A stretch of DNA of 64,000 bases from Reinekea blandensis MED297 (GCF_000153185.1 NZ_CH724149.1:609661-673660); one strand, 5' to 3'. Positions 52,249 through 61,888 are shown, numbered from the stretch's first letter. A program made the numbers and translations. Notes: a model not told the origin generated them from the sequence alone.

Positions 52249-54006
52249 ATGCCGGACATTAGACGATTTTTACAGACTGCGATTATCGGCTGCTCGCTGT
52301 GCTCATCCGGACAAGCCATCGAGCTTGGCGTTGATGGTGCGTTTTATGGCGGCGGGCTGGTGGATGACTGGGGGCTCAGTGGCCACGCTCAGTTAATCGG
52401 TGAGTCTGGGTTTGGTCTGGATGTTGGCTATCGGCACGTGAACCAACTCAGTTATCAGGCTTTGAATCAGACGCTTAATCATTCCTTTGGCCAGTATGAG
52501 GTAGCGGGCCTATGGCAGGCCGGGGATGAGGCGTTTCGGATTCAGCTGTTAGGCGGTGGTATCTTATCTAATCGTTGGGTCCAAAGTGGCACTGAGGATG
52601 TTATTGCCCGCTATGCGCCAGGGTATCGCCTGGACGCTGGGGTCAGCGTTCCTGTGTTTACCCGGCTTCGCGCTTTCGCAGAGTTTGGTTACCAAGGGTG
52701 GCTGGATGCCGAAATGCCTGGTCAGCTTCGCTGGCGGTATGGCTTGCGAATACTGGTTGGCGGTCAGCCAGAGTCGTTGCCGAATGATGTCACGCTGAGC
52801 GATTCGAGCAGTGACAATGCCCTCGTGTTGTCCGAGATGCCCGATGTCGTCATTGATCCTGCGGTACCCCAATACGTGCCGTCACACCTGTCTCAATCAC
52901 TGCCGCCCATTGTTGCCAACAGTGAAGTTTGTAAATGCTTTCCGGCGGGCCCTTACACCCTGCAGTTGGGTGAGTTTGCCAGCATGGCTCAGGCCATTCG
53001 TGGCTTGGAGTATCGGGGTTTACGACAATTTTTTAATTCGCGGACTTATCTGAGAGCGCCATTACCTGTGTTTTTAGCCCAGGCTGAAGCAAAAGGTCCC
53101 GTGGGTTTGTATCTGGGTGAGCTGAGCAGTGTTGACGAAATGCAGTTTTGGCGACATGAGTTGAGAAAGAGTGGCCTGCAAGCGCGATTCAGAAAAGTTG
53201 TGAACAGCACCGGTGAACGAGTGGTTAATCCGATTGTCGAGGTTAACGATTCTATGGTCGATAAAACGCCCATTTATACGGCCGAAGAAATCCGAAGAAT
53301 GAACTCATTACCGGAAAATGATGAACAAAACCGCTCATCGGCCTCGGCGATGGAAGACGAACGAGATGCAATCAGCGCATGGCAAGACGCTCAAATGGAG
53401 CAGAAGCAGGAGTTGAACCAAGTGACCAATGAGCCTGCCGAGGCGGTGTTCATTGATGAAGGGCTTCAGCTCGGGCCTATGCAGCAGAATGAACTGCTGA
53501 CTCTGTTAGCAACGGACACGCTGCAGGCTATGCTCGCGCGCGATCCGAAAGTACGGTCGCCTGAGAACAGTGAACTGATCTGGGATGAGTCCCGCGACGA
53601 AGCCTGGTTGTATCTGAATGGGTTTCAAGATGTTCAGCAAATGGATGAATGGCGAGCCTGGCTGGAGTCCGAAGGGCTAACTGCTGACCGTGTTACTGAT
53701 TCTGTTAACCCCCTAGGAGATGTGTATCGATTTGCGTTGGCGCGTCCGATAACCCCTTTCAGCGTTGAGATGGTTCGACAATCCGAAGCACAGTCTTTGT
53801 TTAATAGTATGCGATCCCCGGAGGTCTTGTGGTTCCAAGCTTTTCAGCGCATTAACGATCAGTCAGCAGAAACCTCGTTGAACTATTCGCGACAAGACAA
53901 TCGATATCGGCTCATTGCTGTGAACATCGCGGATGCGGATGCGCGGGCGCGGGTTTGGGCCGACCTGACCGCGGTTGGACTGTTACCGGCCTTGGCAGAA
54001 GAATAG
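52249..54006 (+). CDS. Secreted SPOR-like protein with beta-barrel-like N-terminus
   Basis: A 585-residue exported protein. Signal peptide: MPDIRRFLQTAIIGCSLCSS, cleavage near GQA. Residues about 25-180 look like a small outer-membrane beta-barrel (alternating GLDVGYRHVNQLSYQ, RYGLRILVGG). After a Ser/Pro linker come repeats of SPOR-like appearance (YTLQLGEFASMAQAIRGLEY near 240; VGLYLGELSSVDEMQFWRHE near 285; and later EAWLYLNGFQDVQQMDEWRA). SPOR domains bind denuded glycan at septa. It has AGGA eight bases upstream. It lies just after a PEP-CTERM gene; no known family is claimed. Confidence 0.65.
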   Translation: MPDIRRFLQTAIIGCSLCSSGQAIELGVDGAFYGGGLVDDWGLSGHAQLIGESGFGLDVGYRHVNQLSYQALNQTLNHSFGQYEVAGLWQAGDEAFRIQLLGGGILSNRWVQSGTEDVIARYAPGYRLDAGVSVPVFTRLRAFAEFGYQGWLDAEMPGQLRWRYGLRILVGGQPESLPNDVTLSDSSSDNALVLSEMPDVVIDPAVPQYVPSHLSQSLPPIVANSEVCKCFPAGPYTLQLGEFASMAQAIRGLEYRGLRQFFNSRTYLRAPLPVFLAQAEAKGPVGLYLGELSSVDEMQFWRHELRKSGLQARFRKVVNSTGERVVNPIVEVNDSMVDKTPIYTAEEIRRMNSLPENDEQNRSSASAMEDERDAISAWQDAQMEQKQELNQVTNEPAEAVFIDEGLQLGPMQQNELLTLLATDTLQAMLARDPKVRSPENSELIWDESRDEAWLYLNGFQDVQQMDEWRAWLESEGLTADRVTDSVNPLGDVYRFALARPITPFSVEMVRQSEAQSLFNSMRSPEVLWFQAFQRINDQSAETSLNYSRQDNRYRLIAVNIADADARARVWADLTAVGLLPALAEE

Positions 54007-54046
54007 ACCTGAACGTGCTCGCCCCCTACAATGCTGCGCTTTAAAC

Positions 54047-54814
54047 ATGGAGATGCAGCCGGTGGAGCTGAGTAGTGAACTGTTAATGTTGTTATTTGCG
54101 GTCGCGTTGCTGGCAGGCTGGATCGATGCTATTGCCGGCGGTGGTGGCTTGATTGCGTTGCCAACGTTAATGTTGGTAGGGCTGTCCCCGGTACAGGCTC
54201 TGGCGACTAACAAATGCCAGGGTTTCGTTGGTACGTTGACCGCCACCTTAACGTTGCTGCAACGACGACAACTGCCGAAAACCGGGTTGCCGGTGTTAAT
54301 GCTGATGACCGCGATAGGGGCCGCCTTAGGAACGTTACTGATTCAAATGGTGGATACCCGCTGGTTGAGTTGGGCCGTTCCGGTTTTGTTGATATCAGTC
54401 GCCCTATATTTTCTGTTAGTCCCTGGGCTTGGAGAGCAGGAAAAAAAACCTCGCATGTCTGAGCGTCTTTGGTCGCGTACGGCCATTCCGCTGATCGGTT
54501 TTTACGACGGTTTCTTTGGCCCGGGCACGGGTTCATTTTTTGCCGCCAGTGGTGTCATGCTGAGAGGTAAAACGCTGGTGCAGGCAACCGTCGTCGCGAA
54601 GCCGCTGAACTTTACATCCAATATCATCTCTTTGGTTTTGTTTGCCTTTGGCGGTCAGGTGGTGTGGCTGGCGGGCGGTGTCATGATGTTGGGGCAGATG
54701 ATCGGGGCTTACCTGGGTACCCGAACCATTTTTTGGGGTGGGGCCCGACTGATTCGACCGTTGGTGATCGTCATGTGTGTAGCCATGACCATTCGGCACC
54801 TGACACAGCTTTAG
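54047..54814 (+). CDS. TSUP-family permease (TauE/SafE type)
   Basis: An inner-membrane protein of 255 residues with seven or eight hydrophobic segments and the family hallmark GWIDAIAGGGGLIALPTLMLVG near the N-terminus. A second-half match is GFYDGFFGPGTGSFFAASGV. TSUP members export sulfite, sulfoacetate or related sulfur compounds. The start at 54047 is one of several possible (54053 or GTG 54062 also fit). It follows the SPOR-like gene by 40 bp. Substrate unknown. Confidence 0.87.
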   Translation: MEMQPVELSSELLMLLFAVALLAGWIDAIAGGGGLIALPTLMLVGLSPVQALATNKCQGFVGTLTATLTLLQRRQLPKTGLPVLMLMTAIGAALGTLLIQMVDTRWLSWAVPVLLISVALYFLLVPGLGEQEKKPRMSERLWSRTAIPLIGFYDGFFGPGTGSFFAASGVMLRGKTLVQATVVAKPLNFTSNIISLVLFAFGGQVVWLAGGVMMLGQMIGAYLGTRTIFWGGARLIRPLVIVMCVAMTIRHLTQL

Positions 54815-54859
54815 TGGGCTTTACGGCAAATTAAGAGACCGGAACAGCGACTCACAAGA

Positions 54860-55501
54860 CTATTTCTGGCTGTTCAGAGCATAGGCGCCGGTGATCAGCA
54901 TCTTGATCATGATAACCATGTCATCAATCATCGCCGGGTGTTCGTGTCTTGGTTTGTCGAGCGCTTCCGCCCCCATGGCAAAGACCAATCGGGTTATGGC
55001 CCGGGCGATCAGGTCGGGGTGGTCGGGGGTCAACTGCCGCAACTGAGCAAAGGCGATAAGATCTTCAGTCAGTTCCTGCTCAAAAAAGTCGAGTTGTTGA
55101 CGCACGGCATCTTTAAACCGGTCCGATCCGACAACGCCTTCTCTTAACAGTGTTGGCAGATAGTTTCCGTCGCTGTGCAGCTGATCAATAAAGGTCTCAA
55201 CAGACATACGGACGATGCCCTTGTTCCTTTCTCTGGCTTTGCCTCTGGCTTGGCCGATGACGTTTCGGAGCGTGCGACCGGCAAGGTCGATAACACTGAC
55301 GGCGAGCTCTTCAGTGTCGCGGAAATGGCGATAAAAGCTGTTGGGTGCGATGCCCGCTTCCCGGGTGATTTCGCGAAGGCTGAGCGCAGATATTGAACGA
55401 TGAGGTCCAGCCAAGCGCAGAGCCGCAGCGATGATGTCGTCCTGACTGATGGTGGCTTTTCGACCGACCGGTCGTTTTGAGGATTCGGCTTTTAAACTCA
55501 A
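54860..55501 (-). CDS. fabR: TetR-type repressor FabR
   Basis: Repressor of unsaturated fatty-acid genes (fabA/fabB in E. coli). The 213 residues show a TetR HTH (ALSLREITREAGIAPNSFYRH, very similar to FabR) and the FabR-like ligand domain (LLREGVVGSDRFKDAVRQQL, VFAMGAEALDKPRHEHPAM). A basic N-terminal tail (KRPVGRKATISQ) is longer than in E. coli. Divergent to a Nudix gene with 203 bp between. No fab gene is in the window. FabR versus DesT-like paralogue is not fully certain. Confidence 0.82.
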   Translation of the reverse strand: MSLKAESSKRPVGRKATISQDDIIAAALRLAGPHRSISALSLREITREAGIAPNSFYRHFRDTEELAVSVIDLAGRTLRNVIGQARGKARERNKGIVRMSVETFIDQLHSDGNYLPTLLREGVVGSDRFKDAVRQQLDFFEQELTEDLIAFAQLRQLTPDHPDLIARAITRLVFAMGAEALDKPRHEHPAMIDDMVIMIKMLITGAYALNSQK

Positions 55502-55704
55502 TGCGGCATCCGATAACGTGGGTTTATTGTGATAGTACCGGATTGTCCGGCCGGTGTCCTTTCCGGGCTGAGGTCCTGTCAGACAATTCGTGGAATCAGT
55601 GATGAGGTTCTCTGATTGCTAATCCGTTGGCATCGCTTCTGTCGGTGTAATCCCTTCGGTATAGTGTTCGCTTCAATTCTGGAGAGTAGTAAGGAATCCT
55701 GACT

Positions 55705-56250
55705 GTGCAATCGCAGACATCGGTGTTGTCTCTGTTAAACGACTATCAACCCAAGGACCCTGAAGAACAAAAAGCCAGGCTGTTCATACAGGACTTCGTC
55801 CAACAACAGACAGCCTTCTGGTCGCGAGAAACCCTGAGCGGGCATCTGACCGCTTCCGCCTGGATTACCGACCGTGATTGTCGGCAGGCCGTGCTATTGC
55901 ATCATCGAAAACTGGACATGTGGGTACAGCCCGGCGGGCACATAGATGCCAGTGACCCAAGCCTCATTGACGCCAGTCGGCGAGAAGCCATCGAGGAAAC
56001 CGGCTTAGACGGCTTGTATCCAAAGCATCGGGATATCTTTGATCTGGATGTGCATGCCATTCCGGCAAGAAAATCTGAGCCGGAGCATTGGCATCTGGAT
56101 ATCCGCTTCTGGTGGGTGGCGGACGATCTTAGTTTGCAGATCAACGAAGAATCGAACGACCTTGCCTGGTTATCTGCAGCTGAAATAAGAAAACGAACGG
56201 ATGAGGAATCCGTTTTAAGAATGGTTCGTAAAACACTGCGCGAGTCTTGA
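55705..56250 (+). CDS. Nudix hydrolase
   Basis: A 181-residue Nudix protein. The Nudix box reads GGHIDASDPSLIDASRREAI followed by EETGL, giving G-x5-E-like spacing with the REAIEETG core. Before it are AVLLHHRKLDMWVQPGGHI and after it a beta-strand FDLDVHAIPARKSEPEHWH. GTG start at 55705 follows AAGGA. Substrate is not determinable; the position of WVQPGGHID resembles members acting on small nucleoside diphosphate derivatives. Confidence 0.88.
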   Translation: MQSQTSVLSLLNDYQPKDPEEQKARLFIQDFVQQQTAFWSRETLSGHLTASAWITDRDCRQAVLLHHRKLDMWVQPGGHIDASDPSLIDASRREAIEETGLDGLYPKHRDIFDLDVHAIPARKSEPEHWHLDIRFWWVADDLSLQINEESNDLAWLSAAEIRKRTDEESVLRMVRKTLRES

Positions 56251-56290
56251 GGTCTTTGCCTCAGACGCTAACAGGTGAATGAGGAATGGT

Positions 56291-57196
56291 ATGAAGCTGG
56301 CTAAATCCGTGCTGATAAATGTCGTTGTTTGGTTGATTGCACTGGGGTTAGCAATGGCCCTGGGCGGCCAGGCGATTAAACTTGGATCATTCAACAGTGT
56401 GTTGCTGCTGATGGTGATGGCTTTTGTGATTCAATGGGTGATGTTTATCCCGGCTTATCTTAAACAGTCTGAGCGTTACTTTGATTTAACCGGAAGTCTG
56501 ACCTATATCGCCATGGTGGTGGGTGCCTGGGCCGTGCAGGGAAACCCCTCAGTGGTTCAATGGTTGGTCGGTATTCTGGTTGTGGCTTGGGCGGTTCGTT
56601 TGGGCAGTTATTTGTTTGCGAGAATGCTACGCGATGGTAAAGACGGCCGCTTCGACGAAATCAAACCGAACCCGATCCGTTTTTTTACCGTCTGGAACCT
56701 GCAGGGATTATGGGTGAGTGTGACCACCGCGGCGGCCATTGTCGTGCTCACAACGTCTTCAACGGTAACGTTTTCTGTATGGACGGCAGTGGGTCTCACA
56801 CTTTGGGTGGTTGGGTTTGCGATTGAAGTGATTGGCGATGAGCAAAAGCGCCGTTTCAAGCGTCAGGCGGAGAACAAGGGGACATTTATTCAGCAGGGAT
56901 TATGGGCACGTTCTCGCCATCCGAATTACTTTGGTGAAATCGTTCTTTGGCTCGGAATCGCCGTACTCAGCCTCCCTGCGTTGTCAGGCTGGCAGTTTAT
57001 GGCGCTGGTTTCGCCCATCTTTGTCATCCTGCTGTTAACCCGTATCAGCGGGGTTCCTATGTTGGAAAAACGTGCCGATGAGCGCTGGGGTTCGCAACCG
57101 GACTATCGAGAGTATAAAGCTCGAACCCCCGTGCTGGTGCCAAGCCTTTGGCCGACCGAGAAGGCTCAGTCGATAAAAGCGGAATCCGGCCAGTGA
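56291..57196 (+). CDS. DUF1295 membrane protein (steroid-reductase-like)
   Basis: A 301-residue inner-membrane protein with about eight hydrophobic segments. It carries the DUF1295/isoprenylcysteine-methyltransferase-like motif: the GLWARSRHPNYFGEIVLWLG segment and WGSQPDYREYKARTPVLVP at the C-terminus. Start at 56291 has GAGG six bases upstream; ATG at 56279 is possible but less good. The family resembles 3-oxo-5-alpha-steroid 4-dehydrogenases, but function in bacteria is unclear. Its end overlaps the next gene on the other strand by 31 bp. Confidence 0.8.
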   Translation: MKLAKSVLINVVVWLIALGLAMALGGQAIKLGSFNSVLLLMVMAFVIQWVMFIPAYLKQSERYFDLTGSLTYIAMVVGAWAVQGNPSVVQWLVGILVVAWAVRLGSYLFARMLRDGKDGRFDEIKPNPIRFFTVWNLQGLWVSVTTAAAIVVLTTSSTVTFSVWTAVGLTLWVVGFAIEVIGDEQKRRFKRQAENKGTFIQQGLWARSRHPNYFGEIVLWLGIAVLSLPALSGWQFMALVSPIFVILLLTRISGVPMLEKRADERWGSQPDYREYKARTPVLVPSLWPTEKAQSIKAESGQ

Positions 57197-58110
57197 TTGA
57201 AGAATCGCTGACGAATGGCACTAAAGCTTAACTCAGCCGATACGGAAGATTGGCTGGAAAGGGCCGCCGTGGCGCAGGCGATGGCAAACTCGAGTTGACG
57301 GCTGGGCTCCTTAATCCGGAACCTGGCCGCAATGAAACCGGCAAATAAGGCATCCCCAGCACCGGTATCACTCGCATTATCGCCTTTTATGGCATCTTTG
57401 TGGTGATAGGCCTGTTGGCTATAGAGTGACGCCCCTTGTGGGCCCTGACTGAGCAGTATGGTTTTGACACCTTGTTTGTGTAAAGCCTCGGAGAGCGTTT
57501 TATCATCGGCAGGCTGGCCCAAAATAGCGGACGCCTCATCCCGATTAACCTTCAATAAATCGATTTTCGGCAACATACGTTTTAGCCGAACGGCCTTGGT
57601 GGCAGAGACAGCATCAACCATCAATGTCTGATTCTGACTGTGCTCAACGAGCCATTCCAGTGAGGCTTGTGGCAGGTTGGCGTCGAGGACCAGTGTCGAA
57701 AAGGATTGAATAAGCGGGAGCCGCTCTTTGAGCCGCTCTGGCGTTAGGGACTCAGTAATGGCCATGTCAGAGATGGCGGCCAGTAAGGCGCCCAGTTGAT
57801 TGTGAATAGCCAGGTAGGATCCGGTTGCGGCCCCGTCGACGATCAGCGAAGGGGAGGTATCGACACCCGCTGACTGACAGCTTTTTTCGATGATGGTACG
57901 CCCGATATCGTTACCAAACACACTGAGCAGAGTGCTGCTTAGCCCAAGCCTGGCAAGGTTATCGGCGATATTTCGCCCCACACCACCAGCGCCGCTGCTG
58001 ACAATCCCTGGATTCGAATCGCCGGGAATCAACCGACCCAGACAGGTACCGCTCATATCGACATTGGCTCCGCCTATGACGAGAACCCGCTCGGCCGTGG
58101 TGGTAGTCAT
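57166..58110 (-). CDS. PfkB-family kinase, pseudouridine-kinase-like
   Basis: A 314-residue ribokinase-family kinase. N-terminal GGANVDMSGTCLGRLIPGDS and GGVGRNIADNLARLG are typical of PsuK (pseudouridine kinase). The active-site signature DTGAGDALFAGFIAARF carries the catalytic Asp. PsuK phosphorylates pseudouridine to the 5'-phosphate. Its usual partner psuG (glycosidase) is not adjacent; a cyclic-nucleotide-binding gene is 5 bp upstream. Substrate inferred from motif only. Confidence 0.78.
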   Translation of the reverse strand: MTTTTAERVLVIGGANVDMSGTCLGRLIPGDSNPGIVSSGAGGVGRNIADNLARLGLSSTLLSVFGNDIGRTIIEKSCQSAGVDTSPSLIVDGAATGSYLAIHNQLGALLAAISDMAITESLTPERLKERLPLIQSFSTLVLDANLPQASLEWLVEHSQNQTLMVDAVSATKAVRLKRMLPKIDLLKVNRDEASAILGQPADDKTLSEALHKQGVKTILLSQGPQGASLYSQQAYHHKDAIKGDNASDTGAGDALFAGFIAARFRIKEPSRQLEFAIACATAALSSQSSVSAELSFSAIRQRFFNHWPDSAFID

Positions 58111-58115
58111 GGGTG

Positions 58116-58904
58116 TTAGCCTTTATCAGCCTGTTGAGTTAATTGACTGTTCATCATGCCGATGCGGCGGGCCATGTTTTCAATCAGCGTCATGGTCGTT
58201 TGAGGGTGAGATTGGATCAGTGTGATGAACTCTTCTTTGGGCACCGCGAGGACGGTACAGGGTGACGAAGCCGTTACTGTTGCAGATCGCGTTTCTCCGG
58301 TAAATACGGCCATGGCACCAAAAATTTCATCCTGGCTGATTTCTCCGACCTTTGTGCCGTCAACAAAGACGTCAGCGGTCCCGGTCAAAATCGTAAAGAC
58401 TTCGGTTGCTGTGTCGCCTTGTTCAATAATATTTTGACCGGTTGCAAAGTTGAGAAAACCGGTCTGAGGTTGGATTTTTGTTACCTGCTGCCGCCCGAAC
58501 GCATCCTGAAACAGGCTCAGCTGGGTAATCAGATAGCTGGTCCAGATAGCTTGGCGTTCTTTGGTCTCGTTGACAAATCTCAGAATCTGATCGGCGTCGT
58601 ATTGAATGACTTCTGTGTCATCATCAATCGAAATCTGGAAGGACGGCAGCTGATAGCATTGCGTCAGTCCAATCAGATCGCCGGATTCAAAGTAGAGGCA
58701 GCTTCGACCCTCGCAAACGGCTGAAATGTTGCCCTGTTGCACGATAAACAGGTGTTCAGTGGATTCCAAACTGTAAAGATCGGCTGTTACCGGCAAAGTG
58801 ACCCGCTCCCCGCCGGGTAATCCCTCAAACAACTTTTGCGACAGTTTTTTTAGTCGGTCTGTGAGTTGATCGACGTGCGTCGGTCGTTCACCGAGAAGCA
58901 ACAT
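58116..58904 (-). CDS. Protein with two cyclic-nucleotide-binding domains
   Basis: A 262-residue cytoplasmic protein. Two CNB-like domains are visible: about residues 20-105 (LFIVQQGNISAVCEGRSCLY) and about 150-235 (FATGQNIIEQGDTATEVFTI, GEISQDEIFGAMAVFTGETRSATV). The second has the phosphate-binding cassette FGAMAVFTGETRSATV with the conserved Glu and Arg; the first lacks it. No DNA-binding or enzyme domain. It ends 5 bp before the PfkB kinase gene, so they are probably one operon; the output is unknown. Confidence 0.8.
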   Translation of the reverse strand: MLLLGERPTHVDQLTDRLKKLSQKLFEGLPGGERVTLPVTADLYSLESTEHLFIVQQGNISAVCEGRSCLYFESGDLIGLTQCYQLPSFQISIDDDTEVIQYDADQILRFVNETKERQAIWTSYLITQLSLFQDAFGRQQVTKIQPQTGFLNFATGQNIIEQGDTATEVFTILTGTADVFVDGTKVGEISQDEIFGAMAVFTGETRSATVTASSPCTVLAVPKEEFITLIQSHPQTTMTLIENMARRIGMMNSQLTQQADKG

Positions 58905-59023
58905 GTTGGCATCCTGTGGTTATTTCTGGTCTGAACCGGATCAGGACTGATTTCACCTGATGGTCCTTTCGGTGCTCAGATTAGTGATATTATCCATCAA
59001 GTTCTACTGTTTTTGGGAAATCT

Positions 59024-61345
59024 GTGAAGTCATCACCGCCAAGCTTTATTCTGTCTCGCCACTGGACTGACTCGGAAGCGGGGATTGAGCTGCGTTTCTG
59101 GTTGATTGACAGTGAGGGTGAGCGCCGTTGCCGGGTCATTCCCGAGCAATCGAGCAGTTGTTTTGTCGCTCAACGGCATCTTAAGCAGTGGCAGGGGCTG
59201 TGGCGACGGCTCGGTATCAGTGTTCGAGTGGGGGAGCGGACATTCACCTCGCTGCTGGGCGACCAGGTGTTGCCTGTCTATACCCATTCTGTTCGACAAC
59301 AGCGACGCTGGGTTCATACCGGACAGGATCAGGGTCTTAAAGTGTGGGAAGACGATGTCATGCCTGCCAATCGTTTCCTGATGGAACGGTTCCTGTTTGG
59401 TAGTTTGTCCGAGCAGGAGGGGCGTTTCCGGCCGGCTTCATCGGAACCTGAGCTGCGCGTCCTGTCTCTGGATATCGAAACCGATTGGTACATTCCCGGC
59501 CAATTGCCGGCACTTTACAGCATCGCTTTAGCCTTTGATGATCAACAGCAGGTGCTGGTGGTCAACGACGGGGCTGATTTCATCACCGACGATGGCGTAG
59601 ACGTTCGGTTGTTCAGTACGGTTCGCGATTGTCTGGCTGAGGCGATCGCCAGGATTCAGGCCTACGATCCGGACTGTATCGTTGGTTGGAATGTGATCGA
59701 TTTTGATTTGCGCATTCTTCAGGAGCATTGCGATCAGGTTGGGCTGGCGTTTGAAGTCGGACGTCAACGAGCCGTGCCGCTCTGGCGTGAGATGGGCGGT
59801 CAGCCCGGACGTTATGCTCTAGAGCTGGAAGGACGGCAGGTGGTCGATGGTCCGGGCGCTTTTCGCTCGGCTGCCTGGGCATTTGAAGACTATTCACTGG
59901 AGACGGTCTCACGCTCACTGCTAAATCGCGGTAAGCGAATCGAACACAGTGATGATCGGGTAGGTGAAATTGAACGGTTGTATCGTGAAGATTTGCAGGC
60001 GTTTGCGCACTACAACGCGGAAGATGCACAGCTGGTACTCGATTTGTTTGACGTCGCCGGGCTCTGGCATTTTTTGATTGAGCGGTCTCATCTCACCGGC
60101 CTCCCGATGGATCGTGTCGGCGGTTCATCGGCCGCGTTCAATACCGTTTACATGCCCCGGTTGCATCGTTATGGCTATGTAGCAAGCAGCGTTGGTGAAC
60201 AGACGTTGCAGTCTTCCAGTCCGGGTGGGCATGTCATGGACAGTACTCCCGGTATTTACCGAGATGTCATCGTGCTGGACTTTAAAAGTCTGTATCCGTC
60301 AATCATCCGGACCTTTTTAATTGACCCAATGGGCTTGTTAGAAGGCTTGAATGCCGATGAAGCGGAATCTATCCCCGGATTTCTGGGCGCCCGGTTTCAT
60401 CGGACCCGACATATTCTGCCCGGGTTGATCGATCAGCTCTGGGCTGCCCGTGACCAAGCCAAGCGCGAGCAGAATGCACCCATGTCTCAGGCCATTAAAA
60501 TTATTATGAACTCGTTTTATGGGGTGTTGGGCAGCCCGCTTTGCCGGTTTTTTGATCCGAGGCTGGCCAGCTCGATTACCATGAGAGGGCACGACATTCT
60601 TCAGCGCAGCAGCGAGTTTATCGAATCGCAGGGCTACCCCGTTATATACGGAGATACCGACTCCCTGTTTATTCACGCTCGCAACCATGCGGAACCCAAG
60701 CGACTGGGTCGGGAGCTGGCAGATCAGTTAAACGAGTGGTGGCGGTCGTTGCTGCAGGAATCCTATGGTCTGGCCAGTCAGCTGGAGATGGAGTTTGAGA
60801 CTCATTACAGCCGATTTGTGATGCCTACCATTCGTGGCACCGACAAAGGCTCAAAGAAGCGATACGCTGGGTGGATTGAAGGTGATGGAGAGCCTCGTCT
60901 CGTTTTTAAAGGTCTGGAGGCGGTACGCTCCGATTGGACTCCCATGGCGAAGGCGTTTCAGCATCGGCTTTATCGATGCGTGTTTCAGGAAGAGGATTAC
61001 CGGCAGGTGATCCGTTCAACTGTGCAACAACTACATGCCGGTGAGCTAGATGCCGAGCTGGTCTATCGCCGACGCTTGCGCCGGCAAATTGATCAGTATG
61101 AGAAACAGGCGCCACCGCATGTTCAGGCGGCACGACTGAAAAAACAACACAATCCAAACTGGTTTGGACGGACCATTGAGTATGTGAAGACGGTACAGGG
61201 TTGGCAGCCATTGCCTTATGTGTCTGCGCCGCTGGATTACACCCATTATATTGAAAAACAGCTGGCTCCCATTGCGGACGCCTTGCTGTTCTTCTTCGAT
61301 GATGATTTTCAAGCGGTGGTGGACGACCAGATGAGTCTTTTCTGA
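59024..61345 (+). CDS. polB: DNA polymerase II
   Basis: Family B DNA polymerase used in repair and restart. The 773 residues (E. coli 783) show the 3'-5' exonuclease Exo I motif SLDIETDW, Exo II GWNVIDFDLR, polymerase motif A DFKSLYPSIIRTF, motif B IMNSFYGVLG and motif C YGDTDSLF, ending in QMSLF, a possible beta-clamp-binding tail. GTG start at 59024. In E. coli polB is SOS-regulated, but no LexA box of usual form is seen before it here. It is divergent from the CNB gene. Confidence 0.96.
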   Translation: MKSSPPSFILSRHWTDSEAGIELRFWLIDSEGERRCRVIPEQSSSCFVAQRHLKQWQGLWRRLGISVRVGERTFTSLLGDQVLPVYTHSVRQQRRWVHTGQDQGLKVWEDDVMPANRFLMERFLFGSLSEQEGRFRPASSEPELRVLSLDIETDWYIPGQLPALYSIALAFDDQQQVLVVNDGADFITDDGVDVRLFSTVRDCLAEAIARIQAYDPDCIVGWNVIDFDLRILQEHCDQVGLAFEVGRQRAVPLWREMGGQPGRYALELEGRQVVDGPGAFRSAAWAFEDYSLETVSRSLLNRGKRIEHSDDRVGEIERLYREDLQAFAHYNAEDAQLVLDLFDVAGLWHFLIERSHLTGLPMDRVGGSSAAFNTVYMPRLHRYGYVASSVGEQTLQSSSPGGHVMDSTPGIYRDVIVLDFKSLYPSIIRTFLIDPMGLLEGLNADEAESIPGFLGARFHRTRHILPGLIDQLWAARDQAKREQNAPMSQAIKIIMNSFYGVLGSPLCRFFDPRLASSITMRGHDILQRSSEFIESQGYPVIYGDTDSLFIHARNHAEPKRLGRELADQLNEWWRSLLQESYGLASQLEMEFETHYSRFVMPTIRGTDKGSKKRYAGWIEGDGEPRLVFKGLEAVRSDWTPMAKAFQHRLYRCVFQEEDYRQVIRSTVQQLHAGELDAELVYRRRLRRQIDQYEKQAPPHVQAARLKKQHNPNWFGRTIEYVKTVQGWQPLPYVSAPLDYTHYIEKQLAPIADALLFFFDDDFQAVVDDQMSLF

Positions 61346-61384
61346 CTTAATTTCGCCCCTACGCTCAACAGGTGTGAATAGGGC

Positions 61385-61888
61385 CTACAGGTTCACCGGC
61401 GCCAGCGTGAATCGGTCGTCTTCGATGACCAGCTCCATGGTGTCGCTACTAAAGCGAACAATAAAGTAAGTCAGCTGCACAGGCTCTACGCTGCGTTTGA
61501 AATTACCGTTTGCCGGGGCGGTCTGACTGAACTCTGTGATGACGGTAATGCTGTTGTCTTCATAAGTCCAAATGCCCTGATAGTTATAGACACTCTGGTC
61601 TGACCGGGTATGGATGAAGGTGACGGTGCCATTTTCATTCAGCGTCATTTTCACTTCACCACCGCGCTCATCGGTGCCGAACCATTGGCCGGGCAGTACT
61701 GACTCGTCGACGGTGACCGGTTCGCGTTTCTTGCCCTGAATGGTGATTTCTTCGGCCTCGATTTCAGTGGGCGGCCGATCTCCGTAATAGACATTGCCAT
61801 CGTCGTCGGTCCAGGTATAAATTTTACCGGCGGCCAGAACCGACAGAGGTGTCAGCAGTATCAACAGGCACAAAAAACGTTGCAGCAT
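61385..61888 (-). CDS. Exported DUF4124-domain protein
   Basis: A 167-residue secreted protein. The signal peptide is MLQRFLCLLILLTPLSVLAA. Directly after it comes a DUF4124 motif: GKIYTWTDDDGNVYYGDRPP. The C-terminal half (from about residue 65) is beta-rich and resembles a lipocalin-like fold (WFGTDERGGEVKMTLNENGT). ATG at 61888 has AAGGA nearby and gives the signal peptide start. Function unknown. Confidence 0.85.
   Translation of the reverse strand: MLQRFLCLLILLTPLSVLAAGKIYTWTDDDGNVYYGDRPPTEIEAEEITIQGKKREPVTVDESVLPGQWFGTDERGGEVKMTLNENGTVTFIHTRSDQSVYNYQGIWTYEDNSITVITEFSQTAPANGNFKRSVEPVQLTYFIVRFSSDTMELVIEDDRFTLAPVNL

Noticed and set aside
52139-52396. 85-codon plus-strand frame overlapping the start of the SPOR-like gene
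   Set aside because: It starts inside the terminator of the previous gene and overlaps a clearly better signal-peptide frame.
58960-59023. Possible LexA box before polB (TACTGTTTTT)
   Set aside because: Only one half-site; no CAG at the required spacing, so no SOS box is claimed for polB here.
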